Shown piece after piece: positions 9,578 through 18,127 of a stretch of DNA of 64,000 bases. The notes beneath the pieces were generated by a model. That model had not been told where the DNA came from. It did not search any database and worked only from the letters and a program-made list of their open reading frames with translations. The stretch spans positions 3,410,001 through 3,474,000 of the forward strand of contig CBDCUW010000005.1 in assembly GCA_965222745.1 (NCBI GenBank). Reading direction: 5' to 3'. Position 1 is the stretch's first letter. Every line of letters begins with the position of its first letter. The stretch is from CBDCUW01 sp965222745 (GTDB lineage: Bacteria > Planctomycetota > Planctomycetia > Pirellulales > Pirellulaceae). The translations under genes were made by a program, and so were the position numbers.

Positions 9578-11676
9578 TCCAAATCTCCGGAGGTGTCCAA
9601 TACGGTGGCTTTGGTTATCAACTCTCGAAATTTTTCATCCGGGACATCGGTGGTCGTCTGCAATAGCCGATGCAAACGATGGAGGTCCTTCTTATCGAGT
9701 TGAATCTTGCGATGCACTTTCGTGTTCATGACTTCTTGCAAACGGTCGACGGAAAACGACCGATTGCGAAGGGATGGAATCGGCGGTGTTGCTGTTGCTT
9801 GGCCAAGATCGGGCAAGTGATGACAGGCAAAGCAACGCCCCGAATGAAGCTCCTTGCCGCTTTCCAACGCGATTTTGAATCCCTCATAAGCCGGGCGATT
9901 CATTCCTGGTGGAAGCTTCACCAGGATTCTTCCTTCCTGGTTTGCCAATCGGCCCAGAATGCGACCGGCCAAATCATCTTGGCTCTCATCCGGTTCGGGC
10001 TTGGCGGGAATCCGATTGACATACAAAAACGCGTCGAAAGGGGAGCGGAAGGAGGACTTCAAGCGATGAACGCTCGTTTTGGTCTGGTCGCTTTCACCCG
10101 GTGCAGATTCGCTGGACGACCAATCGAACGCTTCTTGAAGTATATCCGAACCGAGATGCTGAAGCTTCGCCTTGAGGCGAGCGTGAACCACGGGCGATCG
10201 AACGGACAACTCCTGAGTCTGCGAGGGATCCGTTTCTAAGTCGTAGAGTTCGAACCTTGTGGTTCTCGATCGTTTGATCACAGGAATCCAGGACTCGTGG
10301 AACTGGTTCAACCGAATGAACTGCCCGCGAAGCTTCTCAGCGTCCGGATCGGAAAAACCTTCAAACAGTTGCTTCGCGAAGGTACTGCCTCGTGTTTCCT
10401 TTTCGAAAATCCCTTTGTTTCTTAGCAACGCTTCGATCTCTTGCTTCACGGCAGCGATCGCCTGCTGATCTCTCGGAACGCCACCGTCGCGGTAGGCGAC
10501 CATCGAGTAACGTCCTTGGCGAATGGCGAATGCTGGTCCGGCAAGCGGCAACCCCCAAAACAACGGTTGGCTTCGCGTGACTTGTGTCGTCTGTCCGGTT
10601 AGCAGATCCGATAGATCGGCTCCATCCAGTCGTCTGGAAGGTGGGTCACAACCGATCAGTCCACAAATGGTTGGAACGAGATCGACCAGTCCCGCCGGCT
10701 CGCTGGTCACCGATCCTGCCGCAATGTGGCTGGGCCAATAAAAGATTCCGGGAACTCGAATTCCGCCCTCGTAATTCGATCCTTTGGTACCCCGCAGATG
10801 TCCAACGCGGTCTGGTCGATAGCTGCCGTTGTCCGACGCATAAATGATCAAGGTCTCTTCGGGATCATTTGTCTCGTGCAGCTTCTGAATCAAACGCTCA
10901 ATCGCGCGGTCCGTGTTCGCGATCGTCGCGGAGTAGATTGCGGCAGGGTCTGATAGCTCTCCGTACTGCTCTACCAGTTCTGCCGGCGCGGCCAGCGGCG
11001 CATGGGGCTCATGAAACCAGACATTCAGAAAGAACGGCGCGTCCTTGTTGGATCGGCCATCGAGCCAGCCGATGGCTTCGTCAACCACCAGATCACACGC
11101 GTAACCTTCAAGCTGGCCAACGCGTTTTCCATTGCGAACGAAGTTGTTCGGATTCCGATGACTGGGCTGCGCGTTGTTGGCTGTTGCGAACCAATAATCA
11201 AATCCATGATCTGAGGGATCCGGCTTGTCCGGAAAAGATGACGAGGGCATCCCCAAATGCCACTTACCGAAATGGGCGGTCGCGTAATTTTTCGCTTTCA
11301 ACAACTCTGCTAGCGTCACCTCGGCCTTGGGCAGATGGCAGCGTTGGCTGTAGTCGTTGATCCAGCTGTAAATACCGCACCGCAGATTGGTGCGTCCTGT
11401 TAGCAAAACGGCTCGTGAAGGCGAGCAAACGGCTGCTCCCGAATAGAAGTCGGTGAACCGCATCCCCTCGCTCGCCAGTCGATCCAAGGTTGGCGTTCGG
11501 ACAGGCCCTCCATAGCAACCGATGTCTTTCCAACCCAGGTCGTCCGACAACAACACGACAACATTCGGAGGGTGCGTTTGACCCTGCGATATCTGCACTA
11601 TCGATGAAGCCAGCAGCAACGCAATGACGATACGGCAGGCGGCCGCGGCTTTCGATTCGTTGCTCACTGTGTCCAC
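9574..11676 (-). CDS. Sulfatase fused to a C-terminal cytochrome c-like haem domain
   Basis: A 700-residue exported protein. Residues 1-33 form the leader; residues 38-480 are an arylsulfatase-A-like alkaline-phosphatase-fold domain with metal ligands DD at 45-46 and the formylglycine signature CSPSR (C84) followed by AVLLTGR. CxPSR is the substrate of formylglycine-generating enzyme, so the enzyme is probably active on sulfate esters outside the cytoplasm. After a linker, residues 560-690 contain CFACH (615-619) and a downstream Met suited as a sixth haem ligand (EVMNTK). A sulfatase with a haem-binding tail is unusual. It is the first gene of the operon; its stop overlaps the next start by four bases. 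Upstream lies a repeat-rich divergent gap. Confidence 0.9.
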   Translation of the reverse strand: MDTVSNESKAAAACRIVIALLLASSIVQISQGQTHPPNVVVLLSDDLGWKDIGCYGGPVRTPTLDRLASEGMRFTDFYSGAAVCSPSRAVLLTGRTNLRCGIYSWINDYSQRCHLPKAEVTLAELLKAKNYATAHFGKWHLGMPSSSFPDKPDPSDHGFDYWFATANNAQPSHRNPNNFVRNGKRVGQLEGYACDLVVDEAIGWLDGRSNKDAPFFLNVWFHEPHAPLAAPAELVEQYGELSDPAAIYSATIANTDRAIERLIQKLHETNDPEETLIIYASDNGSYRPDRVGHLRGTKGSNYEGGIRVPGIFYWPSHIAAGSVTSEPAGLVDLVPTICGLIGCDPPSRRLDGADLSDLLTGQTTQVTRSQPLFWGLPLAGPAFAIRQGRYSMVAYRDGGVPRDQQAIAAVKQEIEALLRNKGIFEKETRGSTFAKQLFEGFSDPDAEKLRGQFIRLNQFHESWIPVIKRSRTTRFELYDLETDPSQTQELSVRSPVVHARLKAKLQHLGSDILQEAFDWSSSESAPGESDQTKTSVHRLKSSFRSPFDAFLYVNRIPAKPEPDESQDDLAGRILGRLANQEGRILVKLPPGMNRPAYEGFKIALESGKELHSGRCFACHHLPDLGQATATPPIPSLRNRSFSVDRLQEVMNTKVHRKIQLDKKDLHRLHRLLQTTTDVPDEKFRELITKATVLDTSGDLE

Positions 11677-11936
11677 TCCGTCAGTTCCGAAGCAACCTGG
11701 TCGTTCTGTTCACGATTCATGCGGTCTGGCATACGACGCTCAAAGCTCCTGGTCAACCACCTCGTGCGACGCGCGTGTTCCCAGCGCTCCCCAAAAGCCC
11801 ATAGGGGATCAGCGTAAATCCGTTTCGATGGGGCCGAATGGACATTGGGGGGTGGGCATTGGAGTGGGAAGTGACAACCGTTTGCATGGTAACTGCCGGC
11901 AACACTGAGATTACCAAATTCATTCCAACCTTTTTC

Positions 11937-11984
11937 GTAGCACGACCGTCTCGGTCGTGACGGACGGTGGGGACCGCCGCGCTA
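11937..11984. repeat. GTAG...CTAC hairpin repeat (same family as 41398-41445)
   Basis: The element begins GTAG, contains an 8-bp stem CACGACCG with loop TCT (11941-11959), a second GC-rich fold around GGTGGGGACC, and ends GCTAC. A closely related copy in the opposite orientation occupies the convergent gap at 41398-41445. Confidence 0.7.
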
Positions 11985-12059
11985 CGATGGAAACCTGTGT
12001 ATGGAAGAATTTCTGATAGATTGTATCCCGGCCGGCGGTAAATGACTGCCGCGTTTCAC

Positions 12060-12130
12060 TGTCGGCACGCTCTCTCTCCGAGCTTGCTGGCGGATTACCG
12101 GACGTCGCGAGCTCGGAGAGCACGCCGACA
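12060..12130. repeat. Imperfect inverted repeat in the hydrolase leader
   Basis: The left arm starts TGTCGGCACGCTC at 12060 and the right arm ends AGCACGCCGACA at 12130; together they can pair over about 24 bp with a few mismatches around a short unpaired centre. Within the right arm GCTC-GGA-GAGC is itself a small GGA-loop hairpin. The element sits between the likely promoter and the start codon at 12147, so it would form part of the mRNA leader. Confidence 0.6.
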
Positions 12131-12146
12131 GCTCAAAGAGATGCCC

Positions 12147-13982
12147 ATGAGACTGCGACTGATTCTTTCTGTCCTTTGTGCCGCCGTGGTTCAAAGCCTT
12201 CAATCCGCCGACTCGGTGATGCCCTACACGGCTGACACGGTTCCACAGAACGCCATCGATCTGTGGCAGGACGTCGATTTTCACAAAGATGCGCTGGATG
12301 TGAAGGTCATTCGGCAGTGGCGTGAAGACGGGATCGTGTGCCGTTACGTCATTTTCAAGGTCGGGACTTTCAAGGGCACTGACGCTCGCTGCGCAGCGTT
12401 TTACACCTTTCCGGAAGGTTTGAAAGACGGACCGGCTTTTGTTTGGGCGCATGGCGGAGGCCAGCGGGCAGATCGCGCGCGGGGGATGTATTTCGCGAAG
12501 CAAGGATTTGCCAGCATCGACATCAACTGGGGCGGCCGTGAAATGGTCGAGGGCATCAAGCCGAACACCGATTGGGGCAAGGTCGATCCCAGCCAGGGAC
12601 CAAGCTTCTATCCCGGCGCGCTACGACCCAGTGTGAAGTTGAACCTGTTGCCCGATGAACACACGATTGACTCGGTCGTCAGTCCGCGGAATGGCAACTG
12701 GTATTTGCTCGCCTATGCGGGACGTCGTGCCATTACCTTTCTTCAGCAGCAACCCGAGGTGGATCCAGCGAAGATCGGTTTCACCGGTTATTCGATGGGC
12801 GGCAACATCACGTCGATGGTCGCCATCGACCCACGGCTCAAGGCGGTCATCCCGATGGTCGGCGGCTCCGGATTCATCATGGACGACTTTCCAGGGTTGC
12901 CCGACACCGGACGCGCCCGCGGCTTCAACAACATCGATCTCTACAACCGCACCATCGATGCTCGGGCCTACTGGCCGCACGTGAAATGTCCCGTTTTATT
13001 TCTCAGCGCTTCCGACGACTTTCATGCCGTTTTCGACAACGTCTACAAGTCGGCAAACCTGCTGCCCCACGACAACTGGCGCGCCAGCCAGCTGATGCAC
13101 TTCAACCATCAATTGGGCCCCCAACAATGGGTCCTGGTGAACCGCTGGTTCGATCGCTACCTGAAGGGCCAACCTGGTAACCTGCCCAAAACAGTGAAGC
13201 CAACCTTTCAAGTGAACGCCTCTGGAGCATCCGCCCAATTCACCGTCCAACCGGACCGCGCCAAAGAGGTCGCCCAGCTCGACATTTACTACAGCCACGA
13301 CCCCAATGCCCGCGCCCGGTTTTGGAACCAAGCCCGGGCCAAACGCGGGGGCAACACCTGGACGGCCGCGCTTCCCATTCGAGAGAACTTGCCGCTGTAC
13401 GCCTTCGCCAACATCACCTATCCGTTGGCCAAGCCGGCCCAATCATTCCGCGGCGAAGCGACCACCTTCACGATCACTTCCGACGAAAGCGTCCACATTC
13501 CCGAAGTCGTCACGGCGGAGAGGCTCCGCGCGGGCGCTCGGCATATCCCTGTCTTTGAAGATTTCGAAAAGCACGGTCTCCGCGACTGGGCAACCACTCC
13601 GCAAGGGGGCATCTCCACTTACAAGTTCCAAGACCCAGCCCGCAAGACACCGGAGGCTGGCCATGCTCTCCGCATCACCGTCAACGTGCCCCGCCAGCAA
13701 CTGAGCTACCGTTTCCGCATCGGCAAAAGAAAATTCCTCGCCGGTGTCAATGGTCCGCAGGAAACCTTTTTCGCAAATCGGAATCTCGACATCGGCGACC
13801 AGCAGCAGTTCCTTCTCCGCGCCTCCGATTTCGCCGAGCGGAACAAAAAAACGATGGCCGATTGGAACGAGATCAGCACGTTTCGCTTCGACATCTACGA
13901 CGGTGCGGCGCGCACCAGCCTCCACTTCACCCAACCCGCCAACCTCAAGCTCATCTCCAAGATCGAGTGGATTCAAGAATGA
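12147..13982 (+). CDS. Exported alpha/beta hydrolase, acetylxylan-esterase/dienelactone-hydrolase type
   Basis: About 611 residues from the preferred start ATG at 12147, which has AAAGAG six bases upstream and yields a signal peptide (MRLRLILSVLCAAVVQSL). Longer readings back to 12042 would translate the inverted repeat and lack a signal peptide. The catalytic domain shows PAFVWAHGGGQ, then GYSMGGN with the nucleophile serine codon at 12792-12794, and later FLSASDDFHAVF and LMHFNHQ, which could supply the acidic residue and histidine. This resembles acetylxylan esterase or related carbohydrate esterases acting outside the cytoplasm. The last 150 residues (DFEKHGLRDWATTPQGG onwards) look like a separate beta-rich, possibly sugar-binding domain. 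Substrate unknown. Confidence 0.82.
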   Translation: MRLRLILSVLCAAVVQSLQSADSVMPYTADTVPQNAIDLWQDVDFHKDALDVKVIRQWREDGIVCRYVIFKVGTFKGTDARCAAFYTFPEGLKDGPAFVWAHGGGQRADRARGMYFAKQGFASIDINWGGREMVEGIKPNTDWGKVDPSQGPSFYPGALRPSVKLNLLPDEHTIDSVVSPRNGNWYLLAYAGRRAITFLQQQPEVDPAKIGFTGYSMGGNITSMVAIDPRLKAVIPMVGGSGFIMDDFPGLPDTGRARGFNNIDLYNRTIDARAYWPHVKCPVLFLSASDDFHAVFDNVYKSANLLPHDNWRASQLMHFNHQLGPQQWVLVNRWFDRYLKGQPGNLPKTVKPTFQVNASGASAQFTVQPDRAKEVAQLDIYYSHDPNARARFWNQARAKRGGNTWTAALPIRENLPLYAFANITYPLAKPAQSFRGEATTFTITSDESVHIPEVVTAERLRAGARHIPVFEDFEKHGLRDWATTPQGGISTYKFQDPARKTPEAGHALRITVNVPRQQLSYRFRIGKRKFLAGVNGPQETFFANRNLDIGDQQQFLLRASDFAERNKKTMADWNEISTFRFDIYDGAARTSLHFTQPANLKLISKIEWIQE

Positions 13983-14007
13983 GGTCCCCAAAAAGGTCCA
14001 TCACGGT

Positions 14008-14180
14008 TTAGCGTGGGTATAGATCCAGGCCTCCGCAGTAGAAATAGATCGCTGTCTTGTAGTTTTCAACGTTGCGGTAGCCGCCAACTCGACGCTTGAC
14101 CGCCTGAATCTTGCTGTTGATTCCCTCAGCTACCGCATTGGTGATTCCGTGAGTGTAGCAATAGGTGGTGCTGTCGACCT
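14008..14180 (-). pseudogene. 3' remnant of an ISL3-family transposase
   Basis: Only about 50 C-terminal residues remain: HGITNAVAEGINSKIQ, then KRRVGGYRNVENYK and AIYFYCGGLDLYP, the characteristic end of ISL3-family transposases. The upstream part has been replaced by the 89-bp module described at 14164-14252, so the short frame reading leftwards from 14214 is a chimera of the module and the transposase tail. The remnant cannot encode an active transposase. It marks the outer edge of the RHS/IS island. Confidence 0.8.
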
Positions 14181-14252
14181 TGACCATGGCAAGGGACAGT
14201 AGTCGCCAAGTCACCTATCCTGCCAATTCGGCTCCTGACCCCTTTTTTTGGT
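14164..14252. repeat. RHS-cassette boundary module, copy C (89 bp)
   Basis: This is the third and most divergent copy of an 89-bp segment also present at 17373-17461 and 19486-19574; it differs from them at four positions. On the minus strand it reads from AAAAAAAGGGGTCAGGAGCC into a stretch ending at the RHS-derived AAGGTCGACAGCACC. In this copy the RHS tip that should follow has been replaced by ISL3 transposase sequence. Confidence 0.85.
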
Positions 14253-14257
14253 CGGCC

Positions 14258-14551
14258 TCACTCTTGATCTATTGAGATGATCGTTCCGTCAAGTTCCAGC
14301 TTAACCAAAGCGTTTTCAGGATGTTGAGTTTCTGCAACAGAAGTTTCGTAGTCTGGATAAACCTGAATCAGAGCAGAACTCTCAAAAATAACTAAGTCTG
14401 GATCAGCATAAGCGTCGCGCCAATTGTACTTTTTTTCACAAGCACCGGCAGCTATCTGTAGAAGCTGCTTGTGTGAAACGCTTCGCGACCTCTCCGCGCA
14501 TCCAATGACTAAGAAGCTCACAAGCACAACTGATTTCAGCAAATGGTTCAT
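14258..14551 (-). CDS. Small lipoprotein, candidate immunity protein
   Basis: A 97-residue product with a lipoprotein signal peptide and lipobox (LVSFLVIGC, C18), so it is probably anchored in a membrane. The mature part is acidic and has no family signature that I recognise. Its ATG is two bases after the stop codon of the RHS tip at 14554-15300, implying translational coupling. A small gene in this position directly after a polymorphic toxin end is normally the cognate immunity protein, and a lipoprotein would suit neutralisation of a toxin acting at or outside the membrane. This function is inferred from position only. Confidence 0.7.
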   Translation of the reverse strand: MNHLLKSVVLVSFLVIGCAERSRSVSHKQLLQIAAGACEKKYNWRDAYADPDLVIFESSALIQVYPDYETSVAETQHPENALVKLELDGTIISIDQE

Positions 14552-14553
14552 TT

Positions 14554-15300
14554 TTAGAATCTTGGGTTGAAATCGATTCCTGCTCTAGTGCAGTGAAATA
14601 CCATTTTGTCTCGCGATTGCCGAAGATAGTCTTCGAGAACACTGGAATCACAATTCGCAATTCGTCGACATCTTCGTAAATTTGATTTCAGGCATGTGAA
14701 ACTCGCCTTGCACGCGAGGCACTCGCTCTCATCATGGTCAGTTTTCGGTATCGTGGCAGGGTAGGTGTCTTGTCGGCTTGGATCACAGGTAACAGGATTG
14801 TTCAAAATGTGGTTGTTCTCGTGCTTCTTAATGCACTCATCGAGCAACTCCTTTGTTTTGTCTTTGATTGGGATGGTTGTTGGATTCCCAGTAATGTCCG
14901 GCTGGCCCGGTATTGAATCAGGTGGGAAGGCACATGGTACTGCCCGCCCATCGCAACAAATAACAAGACCAATAAGACCAGATTTCTTAATCTTTCCCGG
15001 ATTGTTCTTCTTGAAGTCCTGGCAGCATTCCTTGTGACTTCGGAGCTTGCATAGCCCCTCTGGATCCGATCCCGTTGTCGGCGATTGTGCCAGGAATCCG
15101 TAAAGCAAGTTCCCATCCCCATACCCAATCGGATCTCTGGAGCAAAACCGCCCACTAATCGGATCGTACATCCGGGCACGGAAGTGATAGAGTTCAAGTT
15201 CCTCGTCCCACTCTCTCCCGGTGAAGGTGTAGCGGTTGTCGTAGTTGCTTGATGACCTTGCGACTCCACCGGGGTCGTAGATGCCAAGCCCGCCGTAGGC
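14554..15300 (-). CDS. Displaced RHS tip with Cys-rich C-terminal domain bearing HENNH
   Basis: The frame is open from the insertion-sequence end at 15300; the first in-frame ATG is at 15171. The N-terminal part reproduces the end of the RHS core of the large gene at 20991-27371 (GREWDEELELYHFRARMYDP, then SGRFCSRDPIGYGDG) and the DPEG pre-toxin boundary. The following 165 residues are unrelated to that gene's end. They contain 14 cysteines and the motif HENNH, a match to the HExxH zinc-metallopeptidase signature. This fits a toxin domain exchanged at the RHS core/tip junction. With its 5' part lost to the insertion sequence, it is probably silent unless recombined into the full gene. Toxin activity is inferred. 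Confidence 0.75.
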   Translation of the reverse strand, partial: AYGGLGIYDPGGVARSSSNYDNRYTFTGREWDEELELYHFRARMYDPISGRFCSRDPIGYGDGNLLYGFLAQSPTTGSDPEGLCKLRSHKECCQDFKKNNPGKIKKSGLIGLVICCDGRAVPCAFPPDSIPGQPDITGNPTTIPIKDKTKELLDECIKKHENNHILNNPVTCDPSRQDTYPATIPKTDHDESECLACKASFTCLKSNLRRCRRIANCDSSVLEDYLRQSRDKMVFHCTRAGIDFNPRF

Positions 15301-17010
15301 TGGCCTGACGAAAGGGTTTGTTTATAGGGAGGGTAGATAAAAAATTGGATTGGAAAACTGCCACGAACCTTCGCTATGGGATGAATATCAACAACATTCC
15401 ACGGAAGGGACGTAGCAGTGACCAAATTATTCCGATCTTCTCCGGCTCAGTACAGATCAACCAACTACGAAACAAAACGAAATCTGATTAAAAGCCGTAA
15501 CGCCCAACGAAACCGGGCCAAACGATTGCGACGAAAAGTGGAGCTCATGCAAGACCAACTCGATCATCTCCGTAGGCAGTTGGCCGAGGCCAAGGGGCAA
15601 CTGGTCGAAGAACGCAAGATTGCCCAACTGCGCGAATCAGACGCCAAGCAAAATGATCATCGACAGAACTGTCCATTGAACTCCGAAATGCCCGTTGCGG
15701 GACACCAATTCACCGCTGCGATGATTGCTTTATCGATCAACTTGGCCAAACAAGTTGGCTTTCGTCCTGCACAACGGGCTTTGCAAACGATTTTTCACGC
15801 GTTGAATCTTCCTTGGAAAGTTCCTTCGCACGATTCGATTCGTCAGTGGACTTGCCGAGTCGGAGTGGGGCAACTGCAAGAGACCTTCCATCGCGACCAA
15901 GACGTCCTGTGGATGGCCGATCACTCCAGTCAGATCGGTACCGAGAAGGTGCTGCTGATCATCGGGATCGCCGTGGAGGATCTTCCTAAGCCGGGCACCA
16001 CCCTCTGTTTGGATGACGTGAAAGTGTTGGCGATCGTGCCGGGAAGAACGTGGAAGAAAGCAGACGTAGCGGTGGAGTACAAGAAATTGTCGCAGCAAAT
16101 TGGGGCTCCTCGCTATCTTTTGTGTGACGGAGCAATCGAGTTGCGGGAACCGGGGCAGCAACTGGAAAAAGACGGACGAAAAACGATTGTGTTGGGAGAC
16201 TTCAAACACCATGCGGCCAACTTGCTGGAAAAACAGATCGGCCGCAGTGAGCGATTTCGAACCTTTCTCACGCAGGTCGGCTTGACCCGCAATCGGACAC
16301 AACAAACCGAACTGAGTCACTTCACCCCGCCACCGTTGAAACAGAAATCTCGGTTCATGAATCTAGGCCCGCTGTTGAAGTGGGCGGCGATGGTCCTTCA
16401 TCACCTGGGTGACCCGCAGAGCCAGTCACGAGCCGGGATTACCGCTGAGCGGATGCAAGAGAAGCTCGGTTGGTTGGAGCAGTACCGTGAGGAATTGCAA
16501 CTCTGGGAAGCCAGCCAAGGGTTGATCGATGGGGCGCTGAGCTTCATTAACCTTGAAGGTTTGTCACGTGGAACGAGCTCTCGCTTGCGTTGGCACTTGA
16601 GACATTCGTTAGCAGCCCGGTGGTTGGGTCACGATCGCTTGAGGCTTTTGATGGCGCAGCTAATCCGCTTCGTTCGTGGTTCGGAACAACGACTGCAGCC
16701 GGGTCAGCGTGCTTGGTTGTCGACCGAGGTGTTGGAGTCGCTCTTTGGCCGTTTCAAGCGACTGGAAGGACAACACAGTAAAGGTGGATTCACCGGCCTG
16801 TTAGCGGCGCTACCTACGTTATGCAGCGCAGTGGATAGCAGTCTGGTACGTCAACGTCTTGGCGAAGTGGATACACCGGCCCTGAAATGTTGGATAGCGG
16901 CAACGCTGGGACAGACCCGAACGGCCCGCCGAACGGTGGCGTACCAGGAATCAATGCTCGCAACGCACGGGTAGTTTTAACAATGCACTTAACACCGATT
17001 CGTCAGGCCA
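15301..17010 (+). mobile_element. Insertion sequence with 12-bp terminal inverted repeats
   Basis: The element is bounded by TGGCCTGACGAA at 15301-15312 and its exact inverse complement TTCGTCAGGCCA at 16999-17010, and encloses one transposase gene. It is 1710 bp long. No target duplication is visible: the left flank ends GTAGGC and the right flank begins CCCAGA. The RHS sequences on either side are also not contiguous (roughly 440 bp of RHS core is missing between them), so the element has been involved in an adjacent deletion or recombination. I do not assign an IS family. Confidence 0.85.
15418..16974 (+). CDS. DDE-type transposase of the 15301-17010 element
   Basis: A 518-residue protein starting with GTG at 15418, preceded by a strong GGAAGGGA. 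Residues 35-75 form a basic coiled coil (VELMQDQLDHLRRQLAEAKG). Candidate catalytic acids are D168 (WMADHS), D237 (LLCDGA) and a Glu near 443-446 (TEVLESLFGRFKR), an arrangement typical of DDE transposases. The gene appears intact, without frameshift or internal stop, and is enclosed by matching terminal inverted repeats, so the element may still be mobile. Family assignment is uncertain. Confidence 0.85.
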   Translation: MTKLFRSSPAQYRSTNYETKRNLIKSRNAQRNRAKRLRRKVELMQDQLDHLRRQLAEAKGQLVEERKIAQLRESDAKQNDHRQNCPLNSEMPVAGHQFTAAMIALSINLAKQVGFRPAQRALQTIFHALNLPWKVPSHDSIRQWTCRVGVGQLQETFHRDQDVLWMADHSSQIGTEKVLLIIGIAVEDLPKPGTTLCLDDVKVLAIVPGRTWKKADVAVEYKKLSQQIGAPRYLLCDGAIELREPGQQLEKDGRKTIVLGDFKHHAANLLEKQIGRSERFRTFLTQVGLTRNRTQQTELSHFTPPPLKQKSRFMNLGPLLKWAAMVLHHLGDPQSQSRAGITAERMQEKLGWLEQYREELQLWEASQGLIDGALSFINLEGLSRGTSSRLRWHLRHSLAARWLGHDRLRLLMAQLIRFVRGSEQRLQPGQRAWLSTEVLESLFGRFKRLEGQHSKGGFTGLLAALPTLCSAVDSSLVRQRLGEVDTPALKCWIAATLGQTRTARRTVAYQESMLATHG

Positions 17011-17395
17011 CCCAGAGGGTGCGGCTTTGGGTGGAAAGATTCTCGGTGATGCTGTTCCAGTCGCCGACCAGCGAAAGACTCCAGGAGTGGTCGAGATTGG
17101 TATCGTCTCGCTCCCAGTTGACCAAGCGGTCTTCGTCGTCATAGCCGCTCGTGCCGACGGTAAAGCCGTAACCGCTCATCGTTCCCGTGATGGTCTCGGA
17201 GGTCTTGTTTTTGTTGTCGTCCCACGCGTAGCTGTAATTGCCGACCGAGCCGCCCGTGTGGGTGATGCTGGCCAGCGTATTGTCGTTGTTGTAGGCGTGG
17301 GTGGCTGTGATCCCATTATTGTACACGCTACTGGTCATTCGCCCGCCATCGTCATAGCTTCTGGTGTCGACGGTGGTGCTGTCGACCTTGACCGT
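17011..17395 (-). pseudogene. RHS core fragment truncated by the insertion sequence
   Basis: This fragment encodes KVDSTTVDTRSYDDGGRM through NITATHAYNNDNTLASIT-type YD repeats to STQSRT, nearly identical to residues of the complete RHS protein, and then runs into the insertion sequence at 17010. It is the 5' part of the same displaced cassette whose 3' part lies at 14554-15300. In-frame stops in the preceding module mean it is not translated from upstream. Confidence 0.85.
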
Positions 17396-17461
17396 GGCAA
17401 GGGGCAGTAGTCGTCAAGTTACCTATCCTGCCAATTCGGCTCCTGACCCCTTTTTTTGGTT
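17373..17461. repeat. RHS-cassette boundary module, copy B (89 bp)
   Basis: Identical to copy A at 19486-19574. On the minus strand it joins the truncated end of the ISAzo13 transposase to the start of the second RHS tip. It contains one unit of the 17-bp sequence that is tandemly amplified at 19558-19812. Confidence 0.9.
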
Positions 17462-18127
17462 GCAGTAACTGGGAAAGTGCGCGATGCGAATCGGAAGACC
17501 GATGCGATCGGCCAATCGTTGAAGATCCCACTTGAAAAGATACTTCCCAGCTGGATTGCTGCCGCCACAGTCGCAGGTCAACAGGATCGATGTTGCGTGC
17601 GGGTATCGCTTCTTTCCCAAACGCTGCCAGAAGTTGCCAAAACTCTCGCAAGCGAACTCGCTTGTGTCGCGGGACAAACCCAGATTGAGGTGACCCAGAT
17701 TCAAACGCTGGTCGTAGATCCCGTGAGGAATCAAAACGCCATCGGCCCAACTGGGGAAATCGTGATCAAACGCTTGAAAGGATGCGCTGCTGTAGGCACG
17801 CCCTTTGCGGTACAGCATTCCCAGGTGCTCCTTGGCCTTGGTGTCGATCGAAAACCAAGGATTCCCTTCCGCTTCGTACCGATGAATCAAGTCAGTGATG
17901 TGATCAAATTGTTCTTCACGATCGACGCTCTCCCCTCCAGCTACCGACTTGGCAATCTTTCGCAAGCGAACCCCTGCCTCGGCGAGCCAACTGGCGACCG
18001 TCTTTGCACAGACAGGTGTTCCCATTCGGGTCATTGCGTCGGCAAGTGCTGGCGGCTTGAGGTCGGTGAAGATGAGATCTTCTTCATCAGGGCTGCCGCC
18101 AACTCGGACAGTTAATTGGCTGATCAA
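17423..18127 (-). pseudogene. ISAzo13-family transposase, catalytic part, 3'-truncated
   Basis: This frame carries the catalytic half of an ISAzo13 ('Rhodopirellula') transposase: PPALADAMTRMGTPV, NPWFSIDTKAKEHLG, LLTCDCGGSN and IGLPIRIAHFPSYCN. Normal members continue past this point to the segment holding the third catalytic acid. Here the coding sequence runs instead into the boundary module and stops at 17423, so the transposase should be inactive. It lacks a start codon of its own: it continues, in the -1 frame, the N-terminal frame at 18124-18423. See that entry for the A-run junction. Confidence 0.85.

Larger units (their letters stand above)
11677..12146. other. Divergent intergenic region rich in inverted repeats
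   Basis: This 470-bp gap lies between the sulfatase operon (leftward) and the alpha/beta hydrolase (rightward) and should hold both promoters. I find no protein-coding signature in it. It contains a GTAG-entered hairpin repeat at 11937-11984 and a long imperfect inverted repeat at 12060-12130 immediately before the hydrolase start, both described separately. Confidence 0.45.

Noticed and set aside
14802..15425. 207-codon minus-strand frame across the RHS tip and insertion-sequence end
   Set aside because: Overlaps the RHS core in another frame and crosses the element boundary; no homology.
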